DNA from: Candidatus Poribacteria bacterium
Lineage (GTDB): Bacteria; Abyssobacteria; SURF-5
Direction of reading: 5' to 3'
DNA length: 11,120 bases
Assembly: GCA_016215705.1 (NCBI GenBank)
Contig: JACRIR010000230.1
Coordinates: 1 to 11,120 of the forward strand
Shown here: piece by piece, positions 1-6,403 of the stretch
Position numbering within the stretch: the stretch's first letter is position 1
Layout of the letters: every line of letters begins with the position of its first letter
Notes under the pieces: model-generated
What the model was told of the DNA's origin: nothing
The model's database searches: none
Seen by the model: only the letters and a program-made list of their open reading frames with translations
Made by a program: the position numbers and the translations under genes

Positions 1-672
1 GCCTTGCAGGCCGGTCGCATCGCCAACCCACTTACCTTCTTTATCAATAACCTCTTTTTTGGTGCCATCATCCTTGGAAATCGTCACGCTCTTCGGATTG
101 ATTTGTTTGTCAAGCACGTCGTCGGCTTGAGCAGCCTTATCAGCTTCGGTAGCCTTGTCGGCCTGCACGGCTTTGTCAGCCTGGGTGGCTTTGTCGGCCT
201 GAATAGCTTTGTCGGCCTGGGTGGCCTTATCAGCCTGAATGGCTTTGTCGGCTTCCTTTGCCTTTATTGCTTCTTCGGCCTTTCGTGACATTTCGGCATA
301 GGGAACCGTGGTCAGTTTGGTCCGTGGAAGCATCTCCGGACGACCCGAAAGCATGATCCCAAGAAATAGGTCACCGTAAAAAGCCGGGTCAATCATTATC
401 GGATTAACCGTGCCCAATATAACCCTAAAGGAACCATCTCTCTGAGTTGTGACTTGCTGAACTTCTGACCACATCGGCGGTCCGCCTTGTTGGGCCGAAT
501 ATATGGAGAATTGGATTTGCCAAGGACCTGGATTCGGTGGAGGCTGACCTTGATACAGCAGTCTCCCGACGTAATTCATTGTACGCGGAACCTCAGCGAA
601 GGCTGCTGATGTGATGCTCAAGATGACGAAGAGTGCGACCAGAATAATGAGTCCATTCCTTTTCGACATCAT
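1..672 (-). CDS. Secreted protein with hexapeptide-repeat tract (C-terminus outside window)
   Basis: 224 codons are visible and the frame stays open to base 1, so the C-terminus is missing. The start is ATG at 670-672; a second ATG follows directly. An AAAGGGG Shine-Dalgarno-like stretch lies about 6 nt upstream. Residues 1-26 form a typical signal peptide: positive MMSKRNG, a hydrophobic core, and cleavage after AFA. Residues 30-125 contain NYVGRLLYQG, the pattern FSIYSAQQGGPPMWSE, then FRVILGTVNPI and LPRTKLTTVPYAE. I recognise this as the N-terminal domain often found in bacterial secreted proteins ahead of coiled-coil, fibre or collagen-like regions. Seven ADKAxQ hexapeptides follow at residues 141-182, then a region with alternating charged and polar residues. 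The likely role is an exported or surface fibre-like protein; no catalytic motif is seen. It appears monocistronic in this window. Function is unknown. Confidence 0.85.
   Translation of the reverse strand, partial: MMSKRNGLIILVALFVILSITSAAFAEVPRTMNYVGRLLYQGQPPPNPGPWQIQFSIYSAQQGGPPMWSEVQQVTTQRDGSFRVILGTVNPIMIDPAFYGDLFLGIMLSGRPEMLPRTKLTTVPYAEMSRKAEEAIKAKEADKAIQADKATQADKAIQADKATQADKAVQADKATEADKAAQADDVLDKQINPKSVTISKDDGTKKEVIDKEGKWVGDATGLQG
127..252 (-). repeat. Seven tandem 18-nt units coding ADKAxQ hexapeptides
   Basis: Seven in-frame 18-nt units encode ADKAIQ, ADKATQ, ADKAIQ, ADKATQ, ADKAVQ, ADKATE and ADKAAQ. The fifth residue alternates I/T in the first four, suggesting a 36-nt higher-order unit. 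The codons differ synonymously (GCC/GCT, GAC/GAT, AAA/AAG), so the tract is not freshly expanded. Regular A/D/K/Q composition favours an extended or helical stalk. Confidence 0.9.
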
Positions 673-1017
673 ACAACGCCCCTTTCTACACATGGATATC
701 ACCACGTTAACCAAGAGATTCATTCCCGTCGTCTCTCATCTCTCCTGTCTCCGAAAGAGCATTGCCCCCTTCCTTTGTCGTTGGTTGTTGAGGCGGCAAC
801 CATCGATATGTGAGACCCCCCCCTTGCGGCTGGCACAAGAGACACAGTTAGCCCCTTCTGCTGTGCCCAACGACGTCCGTGGTTGTAAAACGTGGGGTGA
901 AACTCATACCGGGAAAGCCTTCTCCCCGGAGAGAGTGCTTAGGATCTTTCGAGAATAGTAGCATATCGAATCCCGCGCGACGTGCTATATGCCAACTCGG
1001 ATGCCAGTTTCCGAGGT
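673..1017 (-). other. Long 5' leader of the secreted-protein gene, no gene seen
   Basis: If transcription starts about 7 nt past the -10 box at 1024-1029, the leader is about 345 nt. It contains several short inverted repeats: 995-1000 with 1009-1014 (CTCGGA/TCCGAG), 909-913 with 925-929 (CCGGG/CCCGG), 832-837 with 862-867 (GGCACA/TGTGCC), and 783-787 with 797-801 (GGTTG/CAACC). The transcript also carries a run of eight G at 816-823. I could not match it to a riboswitch class. Plus-strand open frames here look non-coding. Confidence 0.4.
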
Positions 1018-1023
1018 AGCGTT

Positions 1024-1052
1024 GTTATATCACAGTTTCACCAATGAGTCAA
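1024..1052 (-). promoter_or_regulatory. Sigma-70 type promoter reading toward the secreted-protein gene
   Basis: On the minus strand, TTGACT (1047-1052) is followed after 17 nt by TATAAC (1024-1029). Both boxes are 5/6 to consensus at ideal spacing. It lies downstream of the small hypothetical gene ending at 1148 and is the only good promoter I see between that gene and the start at 672. Confidence 0.7.
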
Positions 1053-1147
1053 GTGCCTAGAAACTACGCAATGTCTGACACTTTCTCTCAAACTGTGAGG
1101 CGACACGTTCGTGCAAACCATTGAGATGCGATCCGTGATCCGATACT

Positions 1148-1477
1148 TTAGTGGAAATCGACGACCTGGACGAGTTCGGTTTTCTTGATGAGTTCGGTGA
1201 TTTCACGGCGAGATTTTTCGTCGCGGATGGGTTCGACTTCGGTGACTGGGAGTTTATCCGGGTTGACGCCCGATTTCCATTTAAGGATGTAGCCGGGTAC
1301 GACGGCGTAATGACAGCCGCCCATGCCGCAGCATGAGGAATCGATGATACCTGTGCCAACGATGTATAGGACTTCGCGGCCATTGTATGGTAAGCGGACT
1401 TCTTTCTCGAGCGAGTAGTGGCCGCCGATGGCCTGGACTTCTTCGTTGAGTTGGATGTGAGTGTATGTGCGAATCAT
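1148..1477 (-). CDS. Small conserved-looking hypothetical protein with CC-x4-C motif
   Basis: The product is 109 aa from ATG at 1475-1477. An upstream in-frame ATG at 1487-1489 is possible, but sequence beyond about 1490 belongs to dispersed repeats, so I take the shorter form. No strong Shine-Dalgarno is visible. The protein is soluble with no signal peptide. Features are EKEVRLPYNGREVLYIVGTG, then Cys49, Cys50 and Cys55 in SSCCGMGGCHY, then VPGYILKWKSG and a charged C-terminal helix (residues 84-102). The clustered cysteines and a nearby His57 could bind a metal or be redox-active, but this is inference. It follows the thiolase in the same direction, 171 nt downstream, with repeats between, so it may be the last gene of that operon. 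I do not recognise a named family. Confidence 0.7.
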   Translation of the reverse strand: MIRTYTHIQLNEEVQAIGGHYSLEKEVRLPYNGREVLYIVGTGIIDSSCCGMGGCHYAVVPGYILKWKSGVNPDKLPVTEVEPIRDEKSRREITELIKKTELVQVVDFH

Positions 1478-1490
1478 GCAGAAGATCATC

Positions 1491-1637
1491 CACGAAGGCC
1501 ACGAAGACAAATTGTAGGGGCACGGCGCGCCGTGCCCCCACATGAGATTCTTCGCTGCGCTCAGAATGACGGAGGTGGCGTCTCCGACGCCCCCCTGCCC
1601 TGTCAAATCCCTCTTAATCCCCCTTTGCGAAAGGGGG
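1491..1637. repeat. Cluster of four or five dispersed repeat elements
   Basis: In order: a CCACGAAGGCCACGAAGA motif (1491-1508); a perfect 22-bp palindrome with half GGGGCACGGCG (1517-1538); a GATTCTTCGCTGCGCTCAGA type element (1547-1571); a GGCGTC/GACGCC hairpin (1577-1582 with 1586-1591); and a CCCCCTTT-GCG-AAAGGGGG hairpin (1619-1637) ending 11 bp from the thiolase stop codon. All resemble short intergenic repeats common in environmental bacterial genomes. They extend some reading frames spuriously into 'VILSAAKNL'-like peptides. The last hairpin could act as a 3'-end stabiliser or attenuator for the thiolase message. Confidence 0.75.
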
Positions 1638-1648
1638 AAATCAGCAGA

Positions 1649-2857
1649 TTACACGCCGTATTTGCCGACGATGGCGATGCTGCACACGTTCATGAACGGG
1701 AAGCCGCCCAGATTGTGAGTAAGGCCGATTTTCGGGTCTTTCAGTTGGCGTTTGTCGGCCCGTCCGTGAAGTTGCAGATACATTTCGTAGACCATCCGCA
1801 GGCCGGAAGCGCCAATCGGATGCCCGAAGCACTTGAGGCCGCCGTCAACCTGACACGGCACTCCGCCGTCGAGATTGTAGAAGCCGTCCATCACGTCCTT
1901 GAGAGCGCCGCCGCGCGGCGAGATGTGCAGGTCTTCCATCGTCACGAATTCGGTGATGGAGAAGCAGTCGTGCACTTCCATCATCGAAATTTCTTTGCGC
2001 GGGTCTTTGACGCCTGCCTCTTCGTACGCTTTGAGACTCGCCTTCGATGTGGTCACAAAATGGTCGCCGTCCCATGAGTTGAATCCGAGTTCCTCGCCAC
2101 TGCTCAGCGCGAGTTGCAGCGCTTTGATAGTGACGAAGTCCTTCTTCCCGAGGTCTTTTGCTATTTTCGGAGTTGTTACGATTGCGCATGCAGCGCCGTC
2201 ACTCACTCCACAGCAGTCGAACAGGCCGAGCGGATGCGCGATAATCGGCGCAGCCAGTATTTGCTCGACGCTGACCGGTTTCCTCAAATGAGCTTTCGGG
2301 TTGAGCGCGCCGTTCGCGTGGCTTTTGGCCGACACGTGGGCGAGCGCAAGTTTCAGGTCGTCATCCGAAATCTTGTACTTTGCGGCATACGCGCTGGCGA
2401 GTTGAGCGAACGAGCCGGGCGCGGTAATCGCAGGCAGCCACAACCAGTTAAGCGTGCCGGAACTCGAGCCGCCGGCCGGCAGTCCGCCGTAGCCGGTGTC
2501 CTTCAGTTTCTCGGCGCCCATAGCGAGACAGATATCGTATGCGCCCGATGCGACCGCGTAGACTGCGCCACGCAACGATTCGGTGCCGCTGGCGCAGAAG
2601 TTCTCGACGCGCGTGCACGCAATCTTGTCGAGACGCAAAGACAGCGAGAGAGGAAGCGCGCTCTTGCCAACGTTCACTTCGTCCATGCACGTGCCGAGCC
2701 ATGCTGCCTGAATGTCTTTTTTCTCAATACCGGCGTCCTGGATACATTCCTGGAACGCCTCGACCATGAGTTCTTCGGACCCGACGTCCCATCGTTCGCC
2801 GAATCGCGTGCAACCCATTCCTATGATTGCGACCTTGTCTTTGATTCCGGTAGCCAT
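1649..2857 (-). CDS. Thiolase-family acyltransferase (acetyl-CoA acetyltransferase-like, SCP2-thiolase type)
   Basis: The product is 402 aa, the usual length for SCP2-type thiolases. The start is ATG at 2855-2857 with GAGGAG 8 nt upstream. The N-terminal beta strand is VAIIGMGCTRFGER. The nucleophile is Cys88 in ENFCASGTESLRGA. His296 sits in MEVHDCFSITE and His346 in FGHPIGASGLRM, both expected thiolase active-site positions. Glycines near the C-terminus (HNLGGFPFMN) fit the fold. The known reaction of the family is CoA-dependent Claisen condensation or thiolytic cleavage of 3-oxoacyl-CoA; this subtype often needs a DUF35 (Zn-ribbon/OB-fold) partner. Such a domain is fused to the gene just upstream, as in archaeal thiolase-DUF35-HMGCS complexes and, from memory, the benzoylsuccinyl-CoA thiolase BbsAB. 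Cytosolic. The substrate is unknown. Confidence 0.9.
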   Translation of the reverse strand: MATGIKDKVAIIGMGCTRFGERWDVGSEELMVEAFQECIQDAGIEKKDIQAAWLGTCMDEVNVGKSALPLSLSLRLDKIACTRVENFCASGTESLRGAVYAVASGAYDICLAMGAEKLKDTGYGGLPAGGSSSGTLNWLWLPAITAPGSFAQLASAYAAKYKISDDDLKLALAHVSAKSHANGALNPKAHLRKPVSVEQILAAPIIAHPLGLFDCCGVSDGAACAIVTTPKIAKDLGKKDFVTIKALQLALSSGEELGFNSWDGDHFVTTSKASLKAYEEAGVKDPRKEISMMEVHDCFSITEFVTMEDLHISPRGGALKDVMDGFYNLDGGVPCQVDGGLKCFGHPIGASGLRMVYEMYLQLHGRADKRQLKDPKIGLTHNLGGFPFMNVCSIAIVGKYGV

Positions 2858-2975
2858 CGTTCATTCTCCTCTATGTTTCCGCCGCCATCGATATCCTTCG
2901 CTCCGCTCAGGATAACAGTGAAGGGCTCAGAATGAGGGCGGAGAACCATTGTTCATCCTGCTCTATGCTTCCGCC
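2854..2975. repeat. Repeat insertion flanked by a 30-bp duplicated gene junction
   Basis: Copy A (2854-2883) and copy B (2946-2975) are direct repeats with 26 of 30 identical bases. Each contains the end of the upstream gene (GCGGAA.CATAG on the minus strand) and the Shine-Dalgarno/start region of the thiolase (ATGAAC.ATGG). Between them lie about 62 bp holding a TCCTTCGCTCCGCTCAGGAT type dispersed repeat (2893-2935). Copy B supplies the real stop codon of the upstream gene (2963-2965); copy A supplies the real start of the thiolase. Confidence 0.75.
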
Positions 2976-4417
2976 TGTGGGATTGCTTTCCAGAAGTATC
3001 CATGAAAACCGCGTTCCTTGTCGTACACCCTTTTGCGGAACTCCATCTTCATCCTCCTGCCGACTTTCAGGTCGCTCATCTCGCAGTCACTGAAATCGGC
3101 AAGTATTCTTCCGCCGCCATCGAATTGGACCATGCCGTACATATTCGGCGGGTCGACGGATACCGAGAGCATGTCCGCCGTGAAAGTCTTGATGATGGCA
3201 GGCGTATCGGCAAACTCGGCCGGCTCTTGCGACTTGACAGAGCCGCAGTCCGGATTGACGCAAACGTCTTTGCTTGGGATTTGCCGCGTGCCGCACTTCC
3301 TGCATTCGCCGCCGACGAACCCGAGTATGAACTTGCGGTTTCGATACAGCGTGGTCAGAGCCGTCTGGGTCGGCGCCTCGCCGCGTATTCCCATTTCGGT
3401 CTGCATCAAATCTCTGAATTTGAGGAACTTCGGATATGTATCAACTTCTTTCCGATTGGCGAGCGAGCCCTTGATTCCCACGCGAGCGGGCAATTTCTTG
3501 ATGTTCTCGGTGACTTCAAACAGGAGCGCATCTGAGCCCTGGCCGAAGCTGGCGACCAGAATCTTGTCGCCCGGATTGGCTTCCTCGAGCGCCGAGATAA
3601 ACATGACGAGCGCATGGGCCGCGCCGGTTTCGCCGCAGACTTCGTGCATATTGTCGACGAGTTGTGTCGGCTTCACGCCCAGGCCCTTCGCGATCACTTG
3701 ATGCTCGCGCTTGAAGAAACACGGAAACACGAACTTCGACAAATCACCGATGGAGACGTTGCATTTCTTCAGGACACCGTTGACAACTTCAGGGATTATC
3801 TTCGAGTAGCCCTCGTCACGGACCCATCTCTCTTCCCAGTTGTAGTCGTACTTGTTCAGCGAGCCACGATAGTGGTCGACGAAATCGCGCGAGAGCGAAT
3901 ACGAGCCCAGGCACTCCGCGATCACGTTTTCTGTTCCCAGCAGGAGTGACGCTGCTCCGTCGCCGAACCACATCTCATGGAAATAGGCCGACTTCGTCTC
4001 GCGCTTGTCGGCAGCAACAACGAGGGCCGATCTCTTCTCGCCACCCCTTATCGCGTCAAGAGCGGCCACGAAACCGGTTGTGGAAACCTTCTGCGACGCC
4101 GTAAAGTCGGCGGTCAACAGGTTCTCATTCAGATTCAGGGCAGTGGCTATGATTCCTGAATTCTGCCGGTCGGCAAACGGGAATGTTGTCGAGCACCCGT
4201 ACAGCGCATCCACCTTGCTTTTGTCCATTCCGGTCAGGCAATCACGCGCGGCGGCGACCGCCATAGTCAGCGAATCTTCATCCCAGTTGCACATTGACCT
4301 TTCGCCCTGGGCAACCGCCATGATTGCCGGGGCAAACCATCCCATGCTCTGAAAGATGGCCATACGCTGCAGCCTCAGTCTTGGGATGTAACCTCCGTAA
4401 GAAACAATACCGGCCAT
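2963..4417 (-). CDS. HMG-CoA synthase-fold protein fused to C-terminal DUF35 Zn-ribbon/OB-fold domain
   Basis: The product is 484 aa from ATG at 4415-4417, with GGAGGAG 5 nt upstream. Residues 1-305 form a thiolase-superfamily, HMG-CoA synthase-like domain: IVSYGGYIPRLRL, EDSLTMAVAAARDCL, ALYGCST, FGDGAASLLLG (151-161), and GDKILVASFGQGSDALLFEV (283-302). At the position where I expect the catalytic Cys (archaeal form EFACKAGTAG), this protein reads FTASQKVSTTG with Gln109. The expected His and Asn regions read FVFPCFFKREHQ and CGETGAAH. Residues 365-484 form a DUF35 domain: zinc ribbon Cys372, 375, 386 and 391, then an OB-fold with YGMVQFDGGGRILADFSD. First gene of the operon, with a promoter about 195 nt upstream and the thiolase downstream. 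Catalysis is doubtful; a scaffold or CoA-binding role is inferred. Confidence 0.85.
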   Translation of the reverse strand: MAGIVSYGGYIPRLRLQRMAIFQSMGWFAPAIMAVAQGERSMCNWDEDSLTMAVAAARDCLTGMDKSKVDALYGCSTTFPFADRQNSGIIATALNLNENLLTADFTASQKVSTTGFVAALDAIRGGEKRSALVVAADKRETKSAYFHEMWFGDGAASLLLGTENVIAECLGSYSLSRDFVDHYRGSLNKYDYNWEERWVRDEGYSKIIPEVVNGVLKKCNVSIGDLSKFVFPCFFKREHQVIAKGLGVKPTQLVDNMHEVCGETGAAHALVMFISALEEANPGDKILVASFGQGSDALLFEVTENIKKLPARVGIKGSLANRKEVDTYPKFLKFRDLMQTEMGIRGEAPTQTALTTLYRNRKFILGFVGGECRKCGTRQIPSKDVCVNPDCGSVKSQEPAEFADTPAIIKTFTADMLSVSVDPPNMYGMVQFDGGGRILADFSDCEMSDLKVGRRMKMEFRKRVYDKERGFHGYFWKAIPQAEA

Positions 4418-4468
4418 TTTCTCTCCTCCATTCTGTTGTGTTATTGTCTCTGCCTGAGCTGAAAGAAG

Positions 4469-4531
4469 GCGACCACCCGGAGGGCGCTACCGATTTCCGG
4501 GTCGCACCCGTGTGTCTTTCGGGGAGAAAGA
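4469..4531 (-). promoter_or_regulatory. Two hairpins in the leader of the HMGCS-like/thiolase operon
   Basis: The leader runs from about 4605 to 4418. GCGA-CCA-CCCGGA (4469-4481) pairs with TCCGGGTCGC (4496-4505), giving 10 bp with a 3-nt bulge. TCTTTC (4515-4520) pairs with GAAAGA (4526-4531) with a 5-nt loop. No U-run follows, so neither is a plain terminator. They may be a structured leader or another dispersed palindrome; no riboswitch class recognised. Confidence 0.35.
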
Positions 4532-4611
4532 ATGGGACATTTGAATCCGTCCGGTGGTCTCTGGGGCTGCGCCTTCCCTGTTCAGCAAAGCGTCAAACCC
4601 TGACGACTAAT

Positions 4612-4641
4612 AATATATGGGAAAATGACGCAATAGGTCAA
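4612..4641 (-). promoter_or_regulatory. Sigma-70 type promoter for the HMGCS-like/thiolase operon
   Basis: On the minus strand, TTGACC (4636-4641) is followed after 18 nt by TATATT (4612-4617). It begins 23 bp past the stop codon of the DUF362 gene, so the operon can be transcribed independently of it. Confidence 0.6.
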
Positions 4642-4663
4642 GAAAAATTTCGAGAAGGCAGTT

Positions 4664-5968
4664 TTACCGAGGGATGGTATACCGCAGACCCTTCAGGCGG
4701 CCCGTCAGGAATTGGCGGTACACTTCAAGCCGGCTGAGGGGTGAAAGGTCGAACACATCAACATTCATATTGCGTGCGACGCAAGCCACTATGTTATCGC
4801 ACCGGCCGCACGTGTTAAGCGCGTCGACTTGAAGGTATTTGTTCTTCAGGGTCTCGTGCAATTCCTTGCAGGCGCATTCTCCGAGCAGGATAACGGGTTC
4901 CACGAGGTTCTCAATCTGACCCGCCTCAAAACCCTTACCCGTCACAATTGTCAGAGGCAGACTGCTGAAATCATTGGGAGAGTATTTCTCATTTACCAGT
5001 AGTTCGATGACTTGTTCGAGGTGACCGAGACACCCCTCATAGCATGCCCCTCCCTTTCCGACAACTACACGGAGGCTGTCCGGGAAATGCGTATTCAGTT
5101 CCCACGGGATTTTCTCGGAACAGGGAGGCATTTCTCCCTCTATCTCGATACTGTTAAGGTCAGCGACACCCAGGCCCTGTTCCGCCGCGAGAGCCACATG
5201 CTTTATCTCGACGGGTTCATGACCGAGAATCCTGGCGCAAACGGCATCGACAGCGACAACGTCTTCACCTCCCACAATGACATCCTTTTCGTGCAAGAGG
5301 TCCTTGGCGAACCTGCCTGGCGGCATCGGCCCTCTGGCAAGAACCTTAAGCGCATCCACAAGGGTGAAGTCAGGCCTGATAAACTTCAGGATGTTTACCA
5401 GCTTTTGATGCAGGTGGCGATTATGGTTCTTCGCCTTGTCAATATCATAGAGGAGGCCCATTTGGTTCTTGATGCCGGCGGTCATCTGCGTCTGGCAGTG
5501 AGCCTTCAGGACCGGCATATTCACGTAGATGCTATTCTTGCGTTCCACTATCAGGTTATCGTAGAGTATCTTCGGAAACCTTATCTTCTCTTCTCGCTCT
5601 CCCTCCCCTATCGTCACTCTCACCGATTTCTCTTCGTCCAGAAAAAGACACCGGAGCCGCAGGCGTCGGGCGAGACCATCGAGGCCGATGGTTGTGAAAC
5701 AAAGGCGCGTGAAGTTGCCCTGAGAACAATTCTCAACGAGAAAGATTTCTTTCTTTGAGTCGATGCTCCTCACGTACTCTACGACCGACTCAATCAATGG
5801 GAGCGACGTATGAAGATGGGGGTGAAAATAAACGGCGTTTATTTTGATAAACACTTTCTTGCAGTCATGCAGTCGCCGGACAATTTCGGGAAATCTTGCG
5901 AGAAGCTTATTGACAGCGAGGGGGGGACTGCCGGCCAGCTTTTCAATAGCGACTCTTGATTTTTTCAT
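4664..5968 (-). CDS. DUF362 domain protein with Cys-rich C-terminal region
   Basis: The product is 434 aa from ATG at 5966-5968. A TTG five codons upstream (5981-5983) is possible, but neither start has a strong Shine-Dalgarno, and MKKSRVAIEKL is a typical DUF362 beginning. The DUF362 core spans about residues 1-270: VFIKINAVYFHPHLHTS, EIFLVENCSQGN, YVNMPVLKAHCQTQMTAGIKNQMG (148-171), and VVAVDAVCARILG (237-249). The C-terminal third (300-400) carries Cys309, 313, 365, 367, 387, 390 and 396 in ACYEGC, GECACKEL and NTCGRCDNIVAC. This is not the CxxCxxCxxxC ferredoxin pattern seen at the C-terminus of some family members, but could bind Fe-S or another metal. Cytosolic, with no signal peptide. 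The biochemical role of DUF362 is not established. It lies downstream of tRNA-Phe and upstream of the thiolase operon, same strand. Confidence 0.85.
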   Translation of the reverse strand: MKKSRVAIEKLAGSPPLAVNKLLARFPEIVRRLHDCKKVFIKINAVYFHPHLHTSLPLIESVVEYVRSIDSKKEIFLVENCSQGNFTRLCFTTIGLDGLARRLRLRCLFLDEEKSVRVTIGEGEREEKIRFPKILYDNLIVERKNSIYVNMPVLKAHCQTQMTAGIKNQMGLLYDIDKAKNHNRHLHQKLVNILKFIRPDFTLVDALKVLARGPMPPGRFAKDLLHEKDVIVGGEDVVAVDAVCARILGHEPVEIKHVALAAEQGLGVADLNSIEIEGEMPPCSEKIPWELNTHFPDSLRVVVGKGGACYEGCLGHLEQVIELLVNEKYSPNDFSSLPLTIVTGKGFEAGQIENLVEPVILLGECACKELHETLKNKYLQVDALNTCGRCDNIVACVARNMNVDVFDLSPLSRLEVYRQFLTGRLKGLRYTIPR

Positions 5969-6014
5969 TGTCGTTTCGCTCAAACCAACCGATAGGGTTC
6001 CGAGAATCAGGACA

Positions 6015-6044
6015 ACTGTATCATCGGGGCTCTATTTGCTGCAA
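6015..6044 (-). promoter_or_regulatory. Weak candidate promoter for the DUF362 gene
   Basis: On the minus strand, TTGCAG (6039-6044), an 18-nt spacer and TACAGT (6015-6020). It lies between tRNA-Phe and the DUF362 start. Read-through from the tRNA promoter is an alternative. Confidence 0.35.
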
Positions 6045-6082
6045 GTCTTCAAGGGCGGGCGCATCATACATCTAACCAATTA

Positions 6083-6158
<76 letters not shown>

Positions 6159-6193
6159 AGTGAAGATGACAATCTCTGTTTCAATTTGACATT

Positions 6194-6222
6194 ACGATAC
6201 ACAATTTTGGCTTGGTTGTCAA
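6194..6222 (-). promoter_or_regulatory. Sigma-70 promoter for tRNA-Phe
   Basis: On the minus strand, TTGACA (6217-6222) is followed after 17 nt by TATCGT (6194-6199). The promoter lies inside an imperfect inverted repeat (TCTCTGTTT at 6172-6180, AAACAGAGA at 6226-6234, with inner TTGACA/TGTCAA). The remaining sequence from 6235 to the sucC promoter shows nothing I can support. Confidence 0.75.
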
Positions 6223-6374
6223 GCAAAACAGAGACGAAAATTCCGGTATGAATCGCATAAATTTGACCAACCTTCATTCTTTCCCGGCCCTATTGACATA
6301 TGGCCTGAAGGACTTGCGGTATGGCATGGCGATTCCCAAATGCCTTGCATCTCTCACTGTTTGCAGAAATTCTT

Positions 6375-6403
6375 TTGACACAATGCGCCTCATTTGGTAG
6401 AGT
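6375..6403 (+). promoter_or_regulatory. Candidate sigma-70 promoter for sucCD
   Basis: TTGACA (6375-6380), a 17-nt spacer and TAGAGT (6398-6403; 4/6 to consensus). It lies about 80 nt upstream of sucC. A second TTGACA at 6294-6299 has no properly spaced -10 box. Confidence 0.55.

Noticed and set aside
611-958. Plus-strand open frame of 115 codons
   Set aside because: It overlaps the start of the minus-strand secreted-protein gene and that gene's promoter leader. It has no Shine-Dalgarno and no protein-like motif.
700-1000. Cyclic-di-GMP or other known riboswitch in the leader
   Set aside because: I looked for the GGGCAAACC / GACGCAAAGCC pattern and similar hallmarks and did not find them.
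985-1005. Possible sigma-54 promoter (TGGCATCCGAGTTGGCA, minus strand)
   Set aside because: The -12 element reads TTGG rather than TTGC, and a better sigma-70 promoter lies just upstream.
1478-1606. N-terminal extension of the 109-aa gene to a start at 1606
   Set aside because: The extra residues (VILSAAKNL, WGHGAPCP) are translations of dispersed repeats, so the extension is not real coding sequence.
4324-4737. Plus-strand open frame across the operon promoter
   Set aside because: It spans the 5' end of the HMGCS-like gene, its leader and the DUF362 3' end. It lacks motifs and contradicts the clear minus-strand genes.
5012-5758. Plus-strand open frame of 248 codons
   Set aside because: It lies antisense within the DUF362 gene, whose motifs are clear, and its translation shows no recognisable domain.
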